NCBI GenBank assembly: GCA_001970955.1
Contig: MPUH01000528.1
Location: forward strand, 1 to 47,898
Reading direction: 5' to 3'
Length of the DNA stretch: 47,898 nucleotides
Origin: Stentor coeruleus
Lineage: Eukaryota > Ciliophora > Heterotrichea > Heterotrichida > Stentoridae
This document shows positions 31,186 to 42,227 of this stretch, in pieces. How positions within the stretch are numbered: position 1 is the first letter of the stretch; each line of letters begins with the position of its first letter. The position numbers and the translations under genes were made by a program. The notes under the pieces were generated by a model. That model saw nothing but the letters and a program-made list of their open reading frames with translations. It was not told the origin of the DNA and made no database searches.

Positions 31186-33872
31186 TTGCCTAATATTATG
31201 CTTGTACCTGAAAGCAAATATATGGATATATAAAATAGATGATCAATTATTTTTTAAAGTGAGCTATTGAACTAGCTTTATAGTATATTGAGAAGCATAT
31301 TAGCCCTAGTAAATGGGACGATTTATGATGATTTGTAAAAATTATATAAAATATGGCTTCATATGAAAATCAATTTTTTGACACGGTTTATATGGATGCA
31401 CTTAAGATTGTATTTTATTTATTTATTTCTAGCATTTGCGCATTTGTAAAAATATAAGATTTTACAAACAATAAAATAATTTACCAAGGCAGCATAAGGT
31501 GTAAACTTATATTTTTCTTGATTTACAGATTAGAGTGAATTGGTATAATTTGTTCGAAAATTAAATTGATATATAAAACTTTGCCTGGGAAATTGACATA
31601 AAATTGAGCTTGTCCGCGAAGTTAATCCACATTTTTTATAATCTTAACCACACTTATTTTAAATAGTAGCAAGTAGCATTGCTTTTAATGCATACATTTT
31701 ATAATATAACAATTTAGTATCAAACAAAAATAAAACCTTTAATTTATACTCTAGTATTTATATTCTGATTCAATATTAATACTATATCATTCGATATATT
31801 TGGTTGTTCAAAAAAAAAAAGAATTTTTATCATAGAATATCTGAACATTGTCTTAGTTTTATTATAAACTTTATAGCATTCATATCTTGTAAACTATGAT
31901 TATATATTTTCATCAGTGAATGAATAGTATAATAAATAAAGTCAATATGTTACAATCTATTATTGGACGATGCTAAACTGTTTCTAATTAGCCCAAAAAG
32001 AGATTAAAAGTAATATTTTATCATTTAATACTCAACTTGATCATTCTTTAGCAAATATCCATAGATTTTAATCTGAAATTTAAAACTAATACATCAACTT
32101 GATTTCACAAAAAAATATAATATTCATAAAATCCTATAATTGTTCGATTTTAAAAGCTAATAAAATGATAAAGAGTGACTAAGTGTTGAATTTATGATAT
32201 TATGCAAGAGCATCTGTTATAAAATCTTATAATTATTCACTCATAAAATAAAAAATATCACAAAAGCTAAATTTTGCGTGAGTAAATCCGTGTATTTTCA
32301 TGGCATAAAAATATTTCTCTTGGCTATATTGGTCATTTTAGTAAAATTGATTCTATAGGTTTCTCTTGTTACGCAAGTTTTATGAACGCCCAAAAGACTA
32401 TCCATTTATCAATTTATTTGATTCTACCAGTAGTTATTCTGTATATAGCCTTATGTCTATATGCTTTTTCTTCCAATCTAGCTACCACATCAACCTTATT
32501 ATCATAGATTTCAATCCAAAAAATATTCTAAATCTAATATATTCAATCAATAAGCAGTTTAGCTTTACATAGTTAGGTATTCATTCCAAATGTAAATGTA
32601 TTATTTTATATTAGCAAAATATTTAATAAAAAACGACTACTTAAATATACAATGGTAGGAAACTCGTGAAAAGGATAAAATAGAGTAAATAGATTTAGCA
32701 AATACCAAGCTGCTTTATAGTATTTAAATATATTTATATGATGATATACAACTTCTATAAAAGTTTACTTTTACTAAAAATCATCAAATTGTATATTTTA
32801 TATACTGTATTTGCATACAATTATATTTTATATTGTTATAGTTTATAAGTAAGATTAAAGTTTAAAGCTTGCATTTTATAAAGGGAATATTCTTTACTAA
32901 TAAAGTTTTAAGACTTGGGATTTTTTATTTAGTTGTGAGTCTTTTAGGGTAATTCAGTTCTAAGTTTGAGTTCTTAGTTAAAGCATATAAAAAATCGAAT
33001 TTATTTTCAAAGTTAAAAAAGAGTCTAAAATTATTTGATTCTTTAATGATTGCATAACTATTACAATTCAAATTTGCAACATATAAACTTAAGGCTTACT
33101 TTTATATCATATTTCTTTTATGTTCAATTTATATTCAAGAATTAGGCACAGGCAAGAGTTTATATGATTATTATTTTTGTAAGAAAATTTTTAGATTTTG
33201 TCTTTGCTTTTCATTTAAGATGGTTTTAAAGGTAATGATTTGTACTCGATTTGGTAAATGATTTTGATTGTAAGCGAAATCCTCGATTGCATTAAAGATT
33301 GAAAATTTTATCAAACAGATACAAAAATAATTCTTTTGTTAGTGATACTTTCTAGAAGTATTTTAATCAAGCTTACAAAAATTTAATTCAACACAAATTT
33401 TGATTGGAGATGCTAAGGAAATGCATTTTCCCTACCCTATAAATGAATAAAACGAGTTAATTTTTATTTAATCCCAAGTGCTTAAAATTTCTATATTGTA
33501 GTTTAATCAATTATGTTAGTCCTTAACATATGTTCATGCAAAAACATAATTAACTTTTGTATACATTTCTCTAAAACTTATATATGTGCTAATTCAAATA
33601 CTATTAAAAAGTATTAGTGATCCATACTATTTTATTCAGCTATAATATCTAACTTTTTATGCCTCTAGAATATTTAATTCATATATGCCAGAATTAATAA
33701 CCTTATTTGACAGACTAAAATATTTATTCATTAATAAACATCAACATAATCTTCTATTATAGTAAATAAGAATTCAAAATGCAATCATTTTCAATCTATA
33801 AAGATAAATTATTTTACTAATAAAATACATCAAACGGTATTCTACCCATATCTATTCCCATTAAGACTAACC

Positions 33873-34865
33873 TTAATAATTATTATTAGAATTCAAAAGT
33901 ACCGGCCTCATGCTTTTCTCTTGCCCCATAATACTGGAGCTCTGAAAGTGTTTAATCAAACTTTGCCTACCTTGTATTCTTGCATAAGCCAGGGCACAAA
34001 CCTTTTCACTATTAAACTTCTCCCATTTCTTCCCATCAAACTCTGTATAAAAGCTTGGAATAAACCTATAATCAACAAAATTGATAAACGCATATCCAAC
34101 ATTACACTTATTGTTAAAGTCAATTGGCAAATACACAAAATCATAAGAAAATATATGATTTTTATCTATAGATTCAAGTAACATAGTTTGTGTGTATTTA
34201 TTAGGGATATTCTTTATCATAAGTGTAGTCCTCATATCATTACCTCTCATAATATCTGAGAGATTAATAACATAACTTGACAAATACTCAGGATTTTTTC
34301 TAGGAATGAGCAAAGGTGGTAGATTTTCCTTGTTTTCTTTATTTTTTTCTATAGTATTTAATTCTCTCATCCCAGTGCCGAGTAAATGAAGTAAGGATTT
34401 TTTATTCCACATTTGTCTGAGATCCCAATATTTGAAGCCTATTAGCCCACCTAGAGTTTGGATCTCATAACAACCATCAGCGAAAATCGTGTTGAACTCT
34501 TTAGCATCCCCAGGTTCCCCATATATATATAATATATCAGTATAATTATCAAAAGGGGGGTCAGAAAGGAACTCAACGGTATAGATCATTGAAAAATAAT
34601 TAAAAGCAGCTTTGGCATTTCTTATATCAAAATACCCTACAATTATTATGCATTGGGCTATTTGCTGTGTGTCAAATACATGCAAATCCCCGAATTATAA
34701 AAAATGCTGCTCTAATTTGTCTTGGTCACTTTGACTGTTTATTCCTGATATCAGAAAGTTACGACTAATAGTAATTGCCCTTTGCTTTCCGGTAATCTTT
34801 TCAAAGACCAAGAGTCTTTTTTCTTTTCTCAAGCTTAAATTTTCATTTTTCGATATCGATAACAT
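33873..34865 (-). pseudogene. Mei2-like RNA-binding protein with one internal TAA
   Basis: From the ATG at 34865 to the TAA at 33873 the minus strand has 331 codons in one frame, broken only by a TAA at 34695-34697. The C-terminal half is the Mei2-type RRM: RTTLMIKNIPNKYT, then FDFNN-type loop residues, NVGYAFINF and a KHFQSSS tail. The N-terminal half looks like a second RRM whose first strand and helix (NFLISGINSQSDQDKLEQHF) lie before the TAA and whose remainder (FGDLHVFD, CIIIVGYFDIRNAKAAF) lies after it. The TAA falls inside the conserved helix end. No 15-16-nt intron can remove it. It may be a nonsense allele, a sequencing error, or readthrough. Mei2 proteins bind RNA and regulate meiosis or development in fungi and plants. 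Confidence 0.8.
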
Positions 34866-35344
34866 TTTTATTACTCAAGTGATGGAGGCTTTATGATAAG
34901 TAAATACATGTGGATTAAGATATGATTAGGAATTTTGAAGTAATTTAAGTTGGGGATTTTTAAAGTTTGTGGAAGATGGGTTTTGACTGTTTGAGAGAAC
35001 ATTTTTTAATTTTTGAATATTTTAGATTTGGTTAAAATTAAATGGATATAGTTTGATGATAATTTAGAGATATGGACTTAAGGGTTTCTGATGAAGTGTT
35101 TTATATTTAGTATACTGTTTAAAGAAATTGTATAGAACTAAGATTTAATTTAGATAGTTATTGTTTAATCATGTACCACTTACATGTTTATTAAAAATCT
35201 TAAAAACTATCTCACATATAAATATTCCTCATCTATGAACAAGCTAGATTTATAAAAATAAACCTACGCATATTATAATATTAAAAAACTAAATCAACCT
35301 AAAATACTAACAGTTTTAAAATTAAATTATCATTTGCTATAAGG
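34866..35344. other. 479-bp spacer
   Basis: AT-rich. It separates two minus-strand genes. Nothing recognised. Confidence 0.55.
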
Positions 35345-35737
35345 TTAATTACGTAAACAAGGTAAGCGGATTGTCCTTGAAGATGAACTTGAACTTGAAT
35401 TGCATTTTTCATAAGCATAAGGTAAAATCATCTGATGCATTGGCTTTTGGAAAGTTATAACATTAGCTTTTCTAGCTGAAATCATTATATTTGCTTTGGC
35501 TACTATAGTAAGTTTTAAGTTTTTTTGGTATGAAGAAGGCAGATTTTTATGTATTTTTTTATGTGTTTGAGGGGTGATCTTAGGGGATAATATATCACGT
35601 AATTGGTTGCGGAGGAATTCAGAAGTGCTAAGCTGTTTTTTGTATCTTTCAATTTGTTGCTTGGAATGAATAATGCTTTGGTTAGAGAAGCGCTGTTTTT
35701 TGTGTGTAATGAACTCGTTTTTTTTTGGAAAATCCAT
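35345..35737 (-). CDS. Small basic hypothetical protein
   Basis: 130 residues, ATG at 35737 to TAA at 35345. It is very rich in Lys, Gln, Ser and Arg, with a run of seven serines near the C-terminus, and has no membrane segment or recognised domain. The composition indicates a disordered protein. The upstream frame at 35737-35925 overlaps its ATG by the TAATG pattern but is probably only 5' leader. Confidence 0.55.
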   Translation of the reverse strand: MDFPKKNEFITHKKQRFSNQSIIHSKQQIERYKKQLSTSEFLRNQLRDILSPKITPQTHKKIHKNLPSSYQKNLKLTIVAKANIMISARKANVITFQKPMHQMILPYAYEKCNSSSSSSSRTIRLPCLRN

Positions 35738-36364
35738 TATTTATTGTCGTAGAAATTGATATTCAAAAGTATGGAGAGACTTTTGTTATAAGCGAATATT
35801 AGAGTTTTTAGGGGAATTATATTTATTTTAGGCTTTTTGATAGTGGCAAATGGGCTCATAGTTTTAAAATATAGTCTTAGGAAAAGGAGGCAGTTGATAT
35901 TTTTTTTAAAGCATTTATGAGGCAAAAACTGCCTTTTGATTATGAATTTGAGTAAAATTATTTTGTGGTGGACTAAAGCTGGAAACTAGAGTTTTTAAAA
36001 ATCACTTGGGATATTTTGACATGTTCAGATTTTATTTTGCTATTGATGCAATTATTATCATGAACAATTCTAAATCTCTAAATAGTAAACATAAGCATAT
36101 ATTCTTATAATATAACTAAATCTTTGATTGGCATACTAAACTAAAACGTAAAAANTATAACTAAATCTTTGATTGGCATACTAAACTAAAACGTAAAAAG
36201 TATTAAAACTTAAATCAAAGCAATATATAATTAAAATAAATATAAACATATTCTTAATCCACAAGCCATAATTTCCAGTATCTAAATAACAACAATCAAA
36301 CTAGAAAAACTATCAAAATCCCGAAATAAACGCATAATTTCTCAACCCTAACTATTAAGCTTAA
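35738..36364. other. 627-bp spacer with an assembly join
   Basis: AT-rich, with no gene that I can support. Includes the duplication around N36155. Confidence 0.55.
36111..36199. repeat. Assembly join: 44-bp duplication around N36155
   Basis: 36111-36154 is repeated exactly at 36156-36199. Confidence 0.9.
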
Positions 36365-37027
36365 TTAAAAAATAGGATACCTATTAGGTGTGTGGAGATA
36401 TCTAGGAACATAGTCGATTTTGCATTTAATTGGATGATACCTTCTCTTAAGCTGAAAATAACAAGGTTTTAAAGGAAAACTCTTTTTCCTTGACTGCCTA
36501 ACTTCTGGTATTTCAAAATTACACGAAAAAGTTTGAGGTTTTTTCATATAATATCTCTTGATTTTCCTCGCAGGAAAATTGTCATGAACAAAACTCTGTA
36601 TTTCTGTTGGAAACAACGTCCCTTCCCTTGGATTCAAAGCAAAATATTCATGAATTGCTGAATTCACAGCATTACCAACACAATTAGGTTCAAATTTGTT
36701 TACTGATATTTGAATCTGATTATCATTAAGAGTTTCTAAACAAGAGTCATTTACACAAGGTATCGAAATAAGTTTAGAACTGCTTTTAGTATGCAATCTA
36801 CGCTTATTTGTACAACTTGAATCTGGTCGGGACAATGGTGGGGAAGATATTTTACTCCATGGTTTTAATTCGTTTATGTTGTGGGGTGGATGATTTGGTT
36901 TTTCATAAAGCATTTTAGGTATTTCTGATTTCAAACTTGACACAACTGCAGATTTGGGTCTTTTGTAATAAGCTGATTTGAACCTTGATTGTTGGAATTT
37001 TTTTGAAGGTTTTGTTATGTTATGCAT
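36365..37027 (-). CDS. Basic hypothetical protein
   Basis: 220 residues, ATG to TAA. It is rich in Lys, Arg, Pro, Ser and Tyr, with several KRPKSA- and RYY-type basic patches, a short more ordered central part (about 115-150), and no membrane segment. No family recognised. The style resembles the other basic, proline- and tyrosine-containing short proteins in this window (25450, 41814, 47005). Confidence 0.62.
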   Translation of the reverse strand: MHNITKPSKKFQQSRFKSAYYKRPKSAVVSSLKSEIPKMLYEKPNHPPHNINELKPWSKISSPPLSRPDSSCTNKRRLHTKSSSKLISIPCVNDSCLETLNDNQIQISVNKFEPNCVGNAVNSAIHEYFALNPREGTLFPTEIQSFVHDNFPARKIKRYYMKKPQTFSCNFEIPEVRQSRKKSFPLKPCYFQLKRRYHPIKCKIDYVPRYLHTPNRYPIF

Positions 37028-37824
37028 TTTATTACTTAGGTTATGGTATGATAGGAGTAAGAATTGGATATTGTAGAAATTGTTTAAGGGTTTTTATATG
37101 TGGAGGATATAGTAGGAGTTATTTTGCTAGTTTAGAAGAGGAGATTAATTATTAGATTTTACTGAATTTATTATTTTAACTGGAGATTTTAGTTATATAT
37201 GATGCATCAAATGTAGATTTTACACAATTTGATTAATTATAATTGCTAATTTTATTGTATTTTACAAAATGGTTACCTTTAGGTAAAACTTTGGGCGCTA
37301 AGGATATGATATTGTAAATAATAAAACTATGCTGGTATAGATTTGTGTTATTTTTAGTTAAGAGTTAAATATGGAATTGAATAAACTTTGAATTCTAATT
37401 GTATTTTAAAAACAATTTACAATTCACTTTGAATAGTGATAATTGAATGTATGTTTACGAAAATAAATCATAAAGAATTATCTTTAATTATCATATTTCA
37501 TCATACACTAATACATATCTCATAGTTTTAATATTACTTTTAAGCTTAGAAGATTTTCATGATTGTATAATAAATAATATATTATTTGTTATTAAATTAG
37601 ATTGAAAAGTTCAGCATTTTGAATATCCTTGCCCAAAATGCAATTAAATAGCAAAGAGATATGCATTATTTGCATTACCATTTATTTTCAATTTTTAAAG
37701 AGATTAGGATTTAGACAGATGATAATTTTTCAGTATCATTAACTAAAAATATATTTATAGAAATTTCAAGAGTTGCTTGAATACGAGTGATTCAAAGCTC
37801 ATTGCAAAAACTATATTATTTATT
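37028..37824. other. 797-bp divergent spacer
   Basis: AT-rich region between a minus-strand gene and the plus-strand Cache/TPR gene. It presumably holds both promoters. No motif stands out. Confidence 0.5.
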
Positions 37825-40669
37825 ATGTCTAAATATGTGAATAGGTTTGGGCTAAAGCTAAAATCAGTTTCTTTATGCCCTTTATTACTAGGAATTGCAC
37901 TGTGCACTGCAATAACTTTGTCTTTAATGTACATGAAACTTATAATGTGGGTTAACAACATGCAAGATACAATAGAAATAAGAGAAAAAGATCATATGAT
38001 AAAAATAACTCAAATACGCTCTCAAAGAATCAGCTCTCTTCTATCTAATGTAGGATTTAAATAGACTGAAAACAAACTTAAATACTTAAAGGATATTTAT
38101 GAAGAAATTACTTCCAAAAAAGTCTTACCATCAGATAATTTAACAGAACTATATTCTGTCGATGTTTACAATTATGTTTCAGGATATTATGAGCATGATG
38201 ATCCAATTTTATGGATAAGCCCAAATGATAAACTGAATATTCATGAGCTTCCAGAATATAATAGCTTGAAGCTGTTCTTTATATTTCTTAAAACGCTGGG
38301 CAAAAATTCGCATAATCAATTTGGTCTTATATTGGCAAATGGCTTAGAAGTCAGATATCCTGCACTAAACATGGACTATATAGTTAGCGCTAAACCCTGT
38401 GGAAAAAAATCTAAATTTGATTCTAGGTGTCTAATTGCCTATAAAAATGACACTTCACTTATATCTGAAAACCTAGCCCTTTATTATCAATATAACCTTA
38501 CATTAATGCTTAGAGATACTGAATTTACAACATCAAGTTATCTTCCTAATATCTATTTTATTATAAAGAAATTAGAAGAAAATGAACTATATATTGATGT
38601 TCTTACCAATTATGATGGAAACAAAATATATTTAGATAATAATGAACCTATTTCAGATAACTTTGATAAAAACATATCTATGCTTATGAAACATAGAGGT
38701 CTAGAGTTTAGCAAAGGTATTGACTATAATATAATCCAAGACTTCAAGGATAACAATCATGTTATTTCCATTGAAGGTTTTAACTCAGAGTATATGGGAT
38801 CACATGCAGAAGTAAAAATAAACTCAAAAAATTGTTCATGCAACCTCTTAACCCTATCATTAATAAACAAAAAATTAGCTTTTAAAGATCTCAGCATAGC
38901 AGTTGATAGAATTTTTAACACACTCATGATTCAAGTTTCAATATTTTTCATGTTCATCACAGTTGGTATTATAATCACATTTTTCATATCAGTTTCTATA
39001 ACAAAAAGATTAGAAAAGCCTATCAATATTATTGAAGTATATTTATCAGGAAACATCGAAAATGTTCCTAATTTAAGTTTTAACAAAGAAGTCAATAGTA
39101 TTACTAAATGCTTAAGAGAGATAGAAATTATTGAAGAAATGCTTAACCCACGTTTTATTTTGCATCCAAACTACTGTCAACGTATAGAAAATTTACAAAA
39201 AGTATTTTTACTGTTTCAGGCTATTAAAAGTGCAAGAGGTCTTGCGATAACAAAAAATCTTATTGGAAATGCTTATTTTGAAAATGAGGAATATGAGCAA
39301 GCGCTTGATTATTATAGAGAAGCTTTAACTGAAACAGAAGCGATATATAATGAAGTCCTTGCTCAAGAGCATGCAGAGACTAAGCTTAGTTACAATGACC
39401 GTAAAGAACTAAAGTCCAAAACTGGTAAAGATTCACATGGGTGGGAAGCTGAAAAAGCTAAAGTTCTAGCAGTGATAACTGATAGAATCCAGCAAATATG
39501 CTATGCTAAAACGATTATATTGGAAAAATCTCAAGATGCCATAAATAAACTTCGGGGAGAATGGAGAGCTATTATTGATTTTCATACCCGCTGCTTACAA
39601 TATTACATTTCTACATCAAAAAATTATATTTATATGCTAAAAACTCTTATAGACATGGCTTATATTNCTTATAGACATGGCTTATATTTACCATAAACTT
39701 CAATATTTCCACAGTGCACTTGAGCTTTTAGATGTGATTTATGAAGAGTTATCTAAAATCAACCCCGAATGCATTGAAAATGCTAAAAACGATAAAGGAA
39801 TAACTGTTGATATTGACATTACACGATTAAAAAGACTTAGTATCAAAATAAAAGACTGTGATGGAAGACAACTTTATTATCATATTAGTGGGATTACATT
39901 TGAAAAAGATATTATGATGCAAACGGTAATTTATAGAAGAGCTTTAATATATTTTGATATGGAAAAATATTATGAAGCTGGGTTGAATTTTACATTAGCT
40001 GTGGTAGTTATTATTTAGGAACATGGGACATGGTATGACCCTAAAATACGTAAGATGGCGATTGATAAAATTTATAACATTTACAATAAATTTAGGGTTA
40101 TCAATGATGAGCCATTGTTAAAAAATTTATATGAAAAAGCGCAGATGAAAAAAAGATCAATCATATTTTGCTTATGTTATGATATACCTAATGAGATAGG
40201 TATAAATGAAGCTATTGTAACATTTGTTAGTGATGAAATTCAGTCGCAAAATGATAAATTTGGAGCTCTTACTGGTGAGGCTGATTGGAAGTACTATATG
40301 GAAGTGGTTGAAAGGGATTATCCAGGTCTTGATATCGAAAACTTGATAAGCAGTGTAAATTATTCTATATCAAGAAGTCATATCAATGATATTGTCCTCC
40401 AAGCCCTTCGAAAAATCCCAAAAAACTCTTCTGACTCTTTACTTATAATTATCTCTAAAAGCCTTCATAACAAACTTGGCCCTACACAAATTCAAGACCT
40501 TAACGAAGAAATCAAAGACACAAAATTAGTTTTGATATCTATTGATGATCTAATCCCAGAGGATTTCATTGATTTTATCGTCAATAACAATGGGGTTTTA
40601 ATAAACAGAATATCAAACCCTAGACAAGCTTTTGAAGAACTTAGAAAAAGCTTTTTTAAGGTCTATTAA
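37825..40669 (+). CDS. Membrane sensor: Cache-like domain, HAMP-like linker, TPR, vWA-like domain
   Basis: Three exons (37825-38049, 38065-40003, 40019-40669) joined by two 15-nt introns. A 22-nt assembly duplication at N39667 must also be removed, giving 931 codons. The ATG at 37825 starts a short cytoplasmic segment and a TM helix (about 12-42). A large extracellular region (about 43-360) looks like a double Cache ligand-binding domain. The second TM (about 375-400) leads into a HAMP-like linker (ITKRLEKPINIIEVYLSGN). Helical TPR repeats follow, the clearest being GNAYFENEEYEQALDYYREAL. The last 200 residues have a von Willebrand A-like fold pattern (IIFCLCYDIP, SDSLLIIISKS) without the metal-binding DxSxS. 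It probably senses an external ligand and signals through protein partners. The stop abuts that of the carrier gene. Confidence 0.8.
38050..38064 (+). other. 15-nt intron 1 of the Cache/TPR gene
   Basis: GTAGGATTTAAATAG, phase 0; retention gives an in-frame TAG. Confidence 0.9.
39646..39688. repeat. Assembly join: 21-bp duplication around N39667
   Basis: 39646-39666 is repeated at 39668-39688. The extra 22 nt produces a false frameshift in the Cache/TPR gene. Confidence 0.88.
40004..40018 (+). other. 15-nt intron 2 of the Cache/TPR gene
   Basis: GTAGTTATTATTTAG, phase 0; retention gives an in-frame TAG. Splicing joins the TPR region to the vWA-like end. Confidence 0.9.
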
Positions 40670-41531
40670 TTAGCTAATTCCAATGAAGTTGTGTATAACT
40701 ACAGTGAGGATGTTGCGGATACATTCAATAAATAAGAATAAAAATCCTGATGGTGGAAGTTGTCGATAAAGGCAAACTGCATAACCTTTATAAAAACCAT
40801 TATAGCCTGATGTTTTTTTTATGTGTCTTACTGCATGTATAATAGTTGTAGTCGATTTACTTTGCATCATAGCCATAATAACTCTATAAGGGTATGTCAT
40901 ACTAATTGCCGTAAACTTGGAAATCACTCCAGACATGAAGAAAATTAGATATTTGTCATGCCCATTTCTTATTTGCTCATAAATACTTAATTGGATCATC
41001 CCTTCCACTACATACATCAAACTCATGGTGTACCCTGAAAACAACTCCGAGCTTTTCTTTTTATTCTGCATATCTCTCAAGAGCTTTATTACAGAATTAT
41101 GATAGTTCGTGTCAGAAACCAGTCTAATTTTCATAGTACTAAAAGGTGTATAGACTGTCGTATAGAAAAAAGCTCCGATAGCATCTAAATAAGAATTTAC
41201 ATGAAAGTAAGTGTCCACCATGATCAGCGTAATCTATGAAGAAATGATTCTTGCATATATCTGAGATAAAGATGAAGATTCCCCATGCGAAAACATGTCC
41301 AAGAACACTTGCAATGCATCCTGTATAGCAGTTTTTTAGTCCAGCCTTGCGTAATGCAGCTAGAACACTTGATTTTTCAATAATTCCAAGTTGCATTTTT
41401 GCCTCAATGCATTCTAGTGGATAAAATGCTGAGATCACTATAGCAGCAGCTATCATACTGGATATTGTGCTTATAATAATTCTCTCACTTGAAGGATGAA
41501 TTAATAGATCAACATTGGCAGGAGTGTCCAT
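40670..41531 (-). CDS. Mitochondrial carrier family protein (SLC25A32/36-like)
   Basis: Two exons (41201-41531 and 40670-41184) with a 16-nt intron give 281 residues, normal for the family. Three repeats are visible with degenerate to good carrier motifs: YPLECIEAKM, YTPFSTMKIRL and TYPYRVIMAMMQ, the last preceded by SKFTAIS. The TYPYRV and GFYKGYAVCLYRQLPP stretches resemble folate/FAD/NAD-type carriers (SLC25A32 and relatives), but the substrate cannot be fixed. It acts in the inner mitochondrial membrane. The stop is directly next to the stop of the convergent Cache/TPR gene. Confidence 0.85.
41185..41200 (-). other. 16-nt intron of the carrier gene
   Basis: GTAAATTCTTATTTAG on the minus strand, phase 1; the only confident 16-mer in the window. 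Without splicing the frame is lost. Confidence 0.88.
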
Positions 41532-41813
41532 TTGTATTATATTGATTGTGATGCAGATTTCGTATTATAATCTCCATTACAGTTTATTAGGAAATTCTTA
41601 ATAAATTTAAGTTTGAGAATAATGGTGAAATGAATGGAACATAGAGAGGATGATTAGTGTATTCAATGGCTAAATAGAGAAATCTAGAAAACAAATATTT
41701 GAATATTAAAAACCTCTTCTAATCTTTAAATACAATTTCCAAATTTTCCCTTTATACTATATGACATTATTCTGATATCATATTTTCATCAACCGATATA
41801 ATTTAATCGTGAT

Positions 41814-42227
41814 ATGGATATTATCCTAAAAAATCCTCACACAAAAGAAATGAAAAAGACCACTGACTTATATAGCGCTCAGTTTGAATACAAAGACCTA
41901 GTAAAACGATTATCTGATTTGCAAGGTAAAAGAAACCGTAAAGCCACAAAATGTATTTTTAAAAGTTTTGACGAAAAAAAAGTGCAATCAAAAAGAAACC
42001 CTCGTCCTAGGTCAGAAAAAAGACGTTCAAGTAACAGTGAATCATATCATCATGATAAGAAAAAGAAGGATCAATCAAGTTTTATAAGAAGAAATTACCC
42101 GCGGATCACTGGATATAGACATAATAAGAATGCTACGGAGATGCTGTTGAATTCTGAATTAATTCCTCTTTATACGCCAGGTATGAACCAATTTTCTAAT
42201 ATTTCAGTGCGAAAAACCTTATCGTAA
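41814..42227 (+). CDS. Small basic hypothetical protein
   Basis: 137 residues from ATG to TAA. It is strongly basic with a KRNPRPRSEKRRSSNS stretch that could serve as a nuclear localisation signal or nucleic-acid-binding tail. An N-terminal helical part (about 18-40) is likely. No family recognised. Divergent from the carrier gene, 282 nt apart. Confidence 0.6.
   Translation: MDIILKNPHTKEMKKTTDLYSAQFEYKDLVKRLSDLQGKRNRKATKCIFKSFDEKKVQSKRNPRPRSEKRRSSNSESYHHDKKKKDQSSFIRRNYPRITGYRHNKNATEMLLNSELIPLYTPGMNQFSNISVRKTLS

Larger units (their letters stand above)
27953..33872. other. 5.9-kb gene-poor, AT-rich region
   Basis: No open frame here is convincing. It contains a 2.7-copy tandem repeat (27968-28104), a perfect-looking hairpin (29882-29906), a 58-codon cysteine-rich frame (about 30359-30541), an assembly join at N30963 and a 52-residue helical frame on the minus strand (31027-31185). 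Many stretches read protein-like only if TAA, TAG and TGA are ignored, but a position test of one such stretch (28821-29175) gave no codon bias. Confidence 0.6.

Noticed and set aside
32366..32572. 68-codon open frame in the desert
   Set aside because: It starts with TTG, lacks first-position G bias and matches nothing.
35737..35925. Small upstream gene overlapping the 35345-35737 gene by TAATG
   Set aside because: It needs a TTG start for most of its length, has no recognisable features and is more simply the 5' leader.
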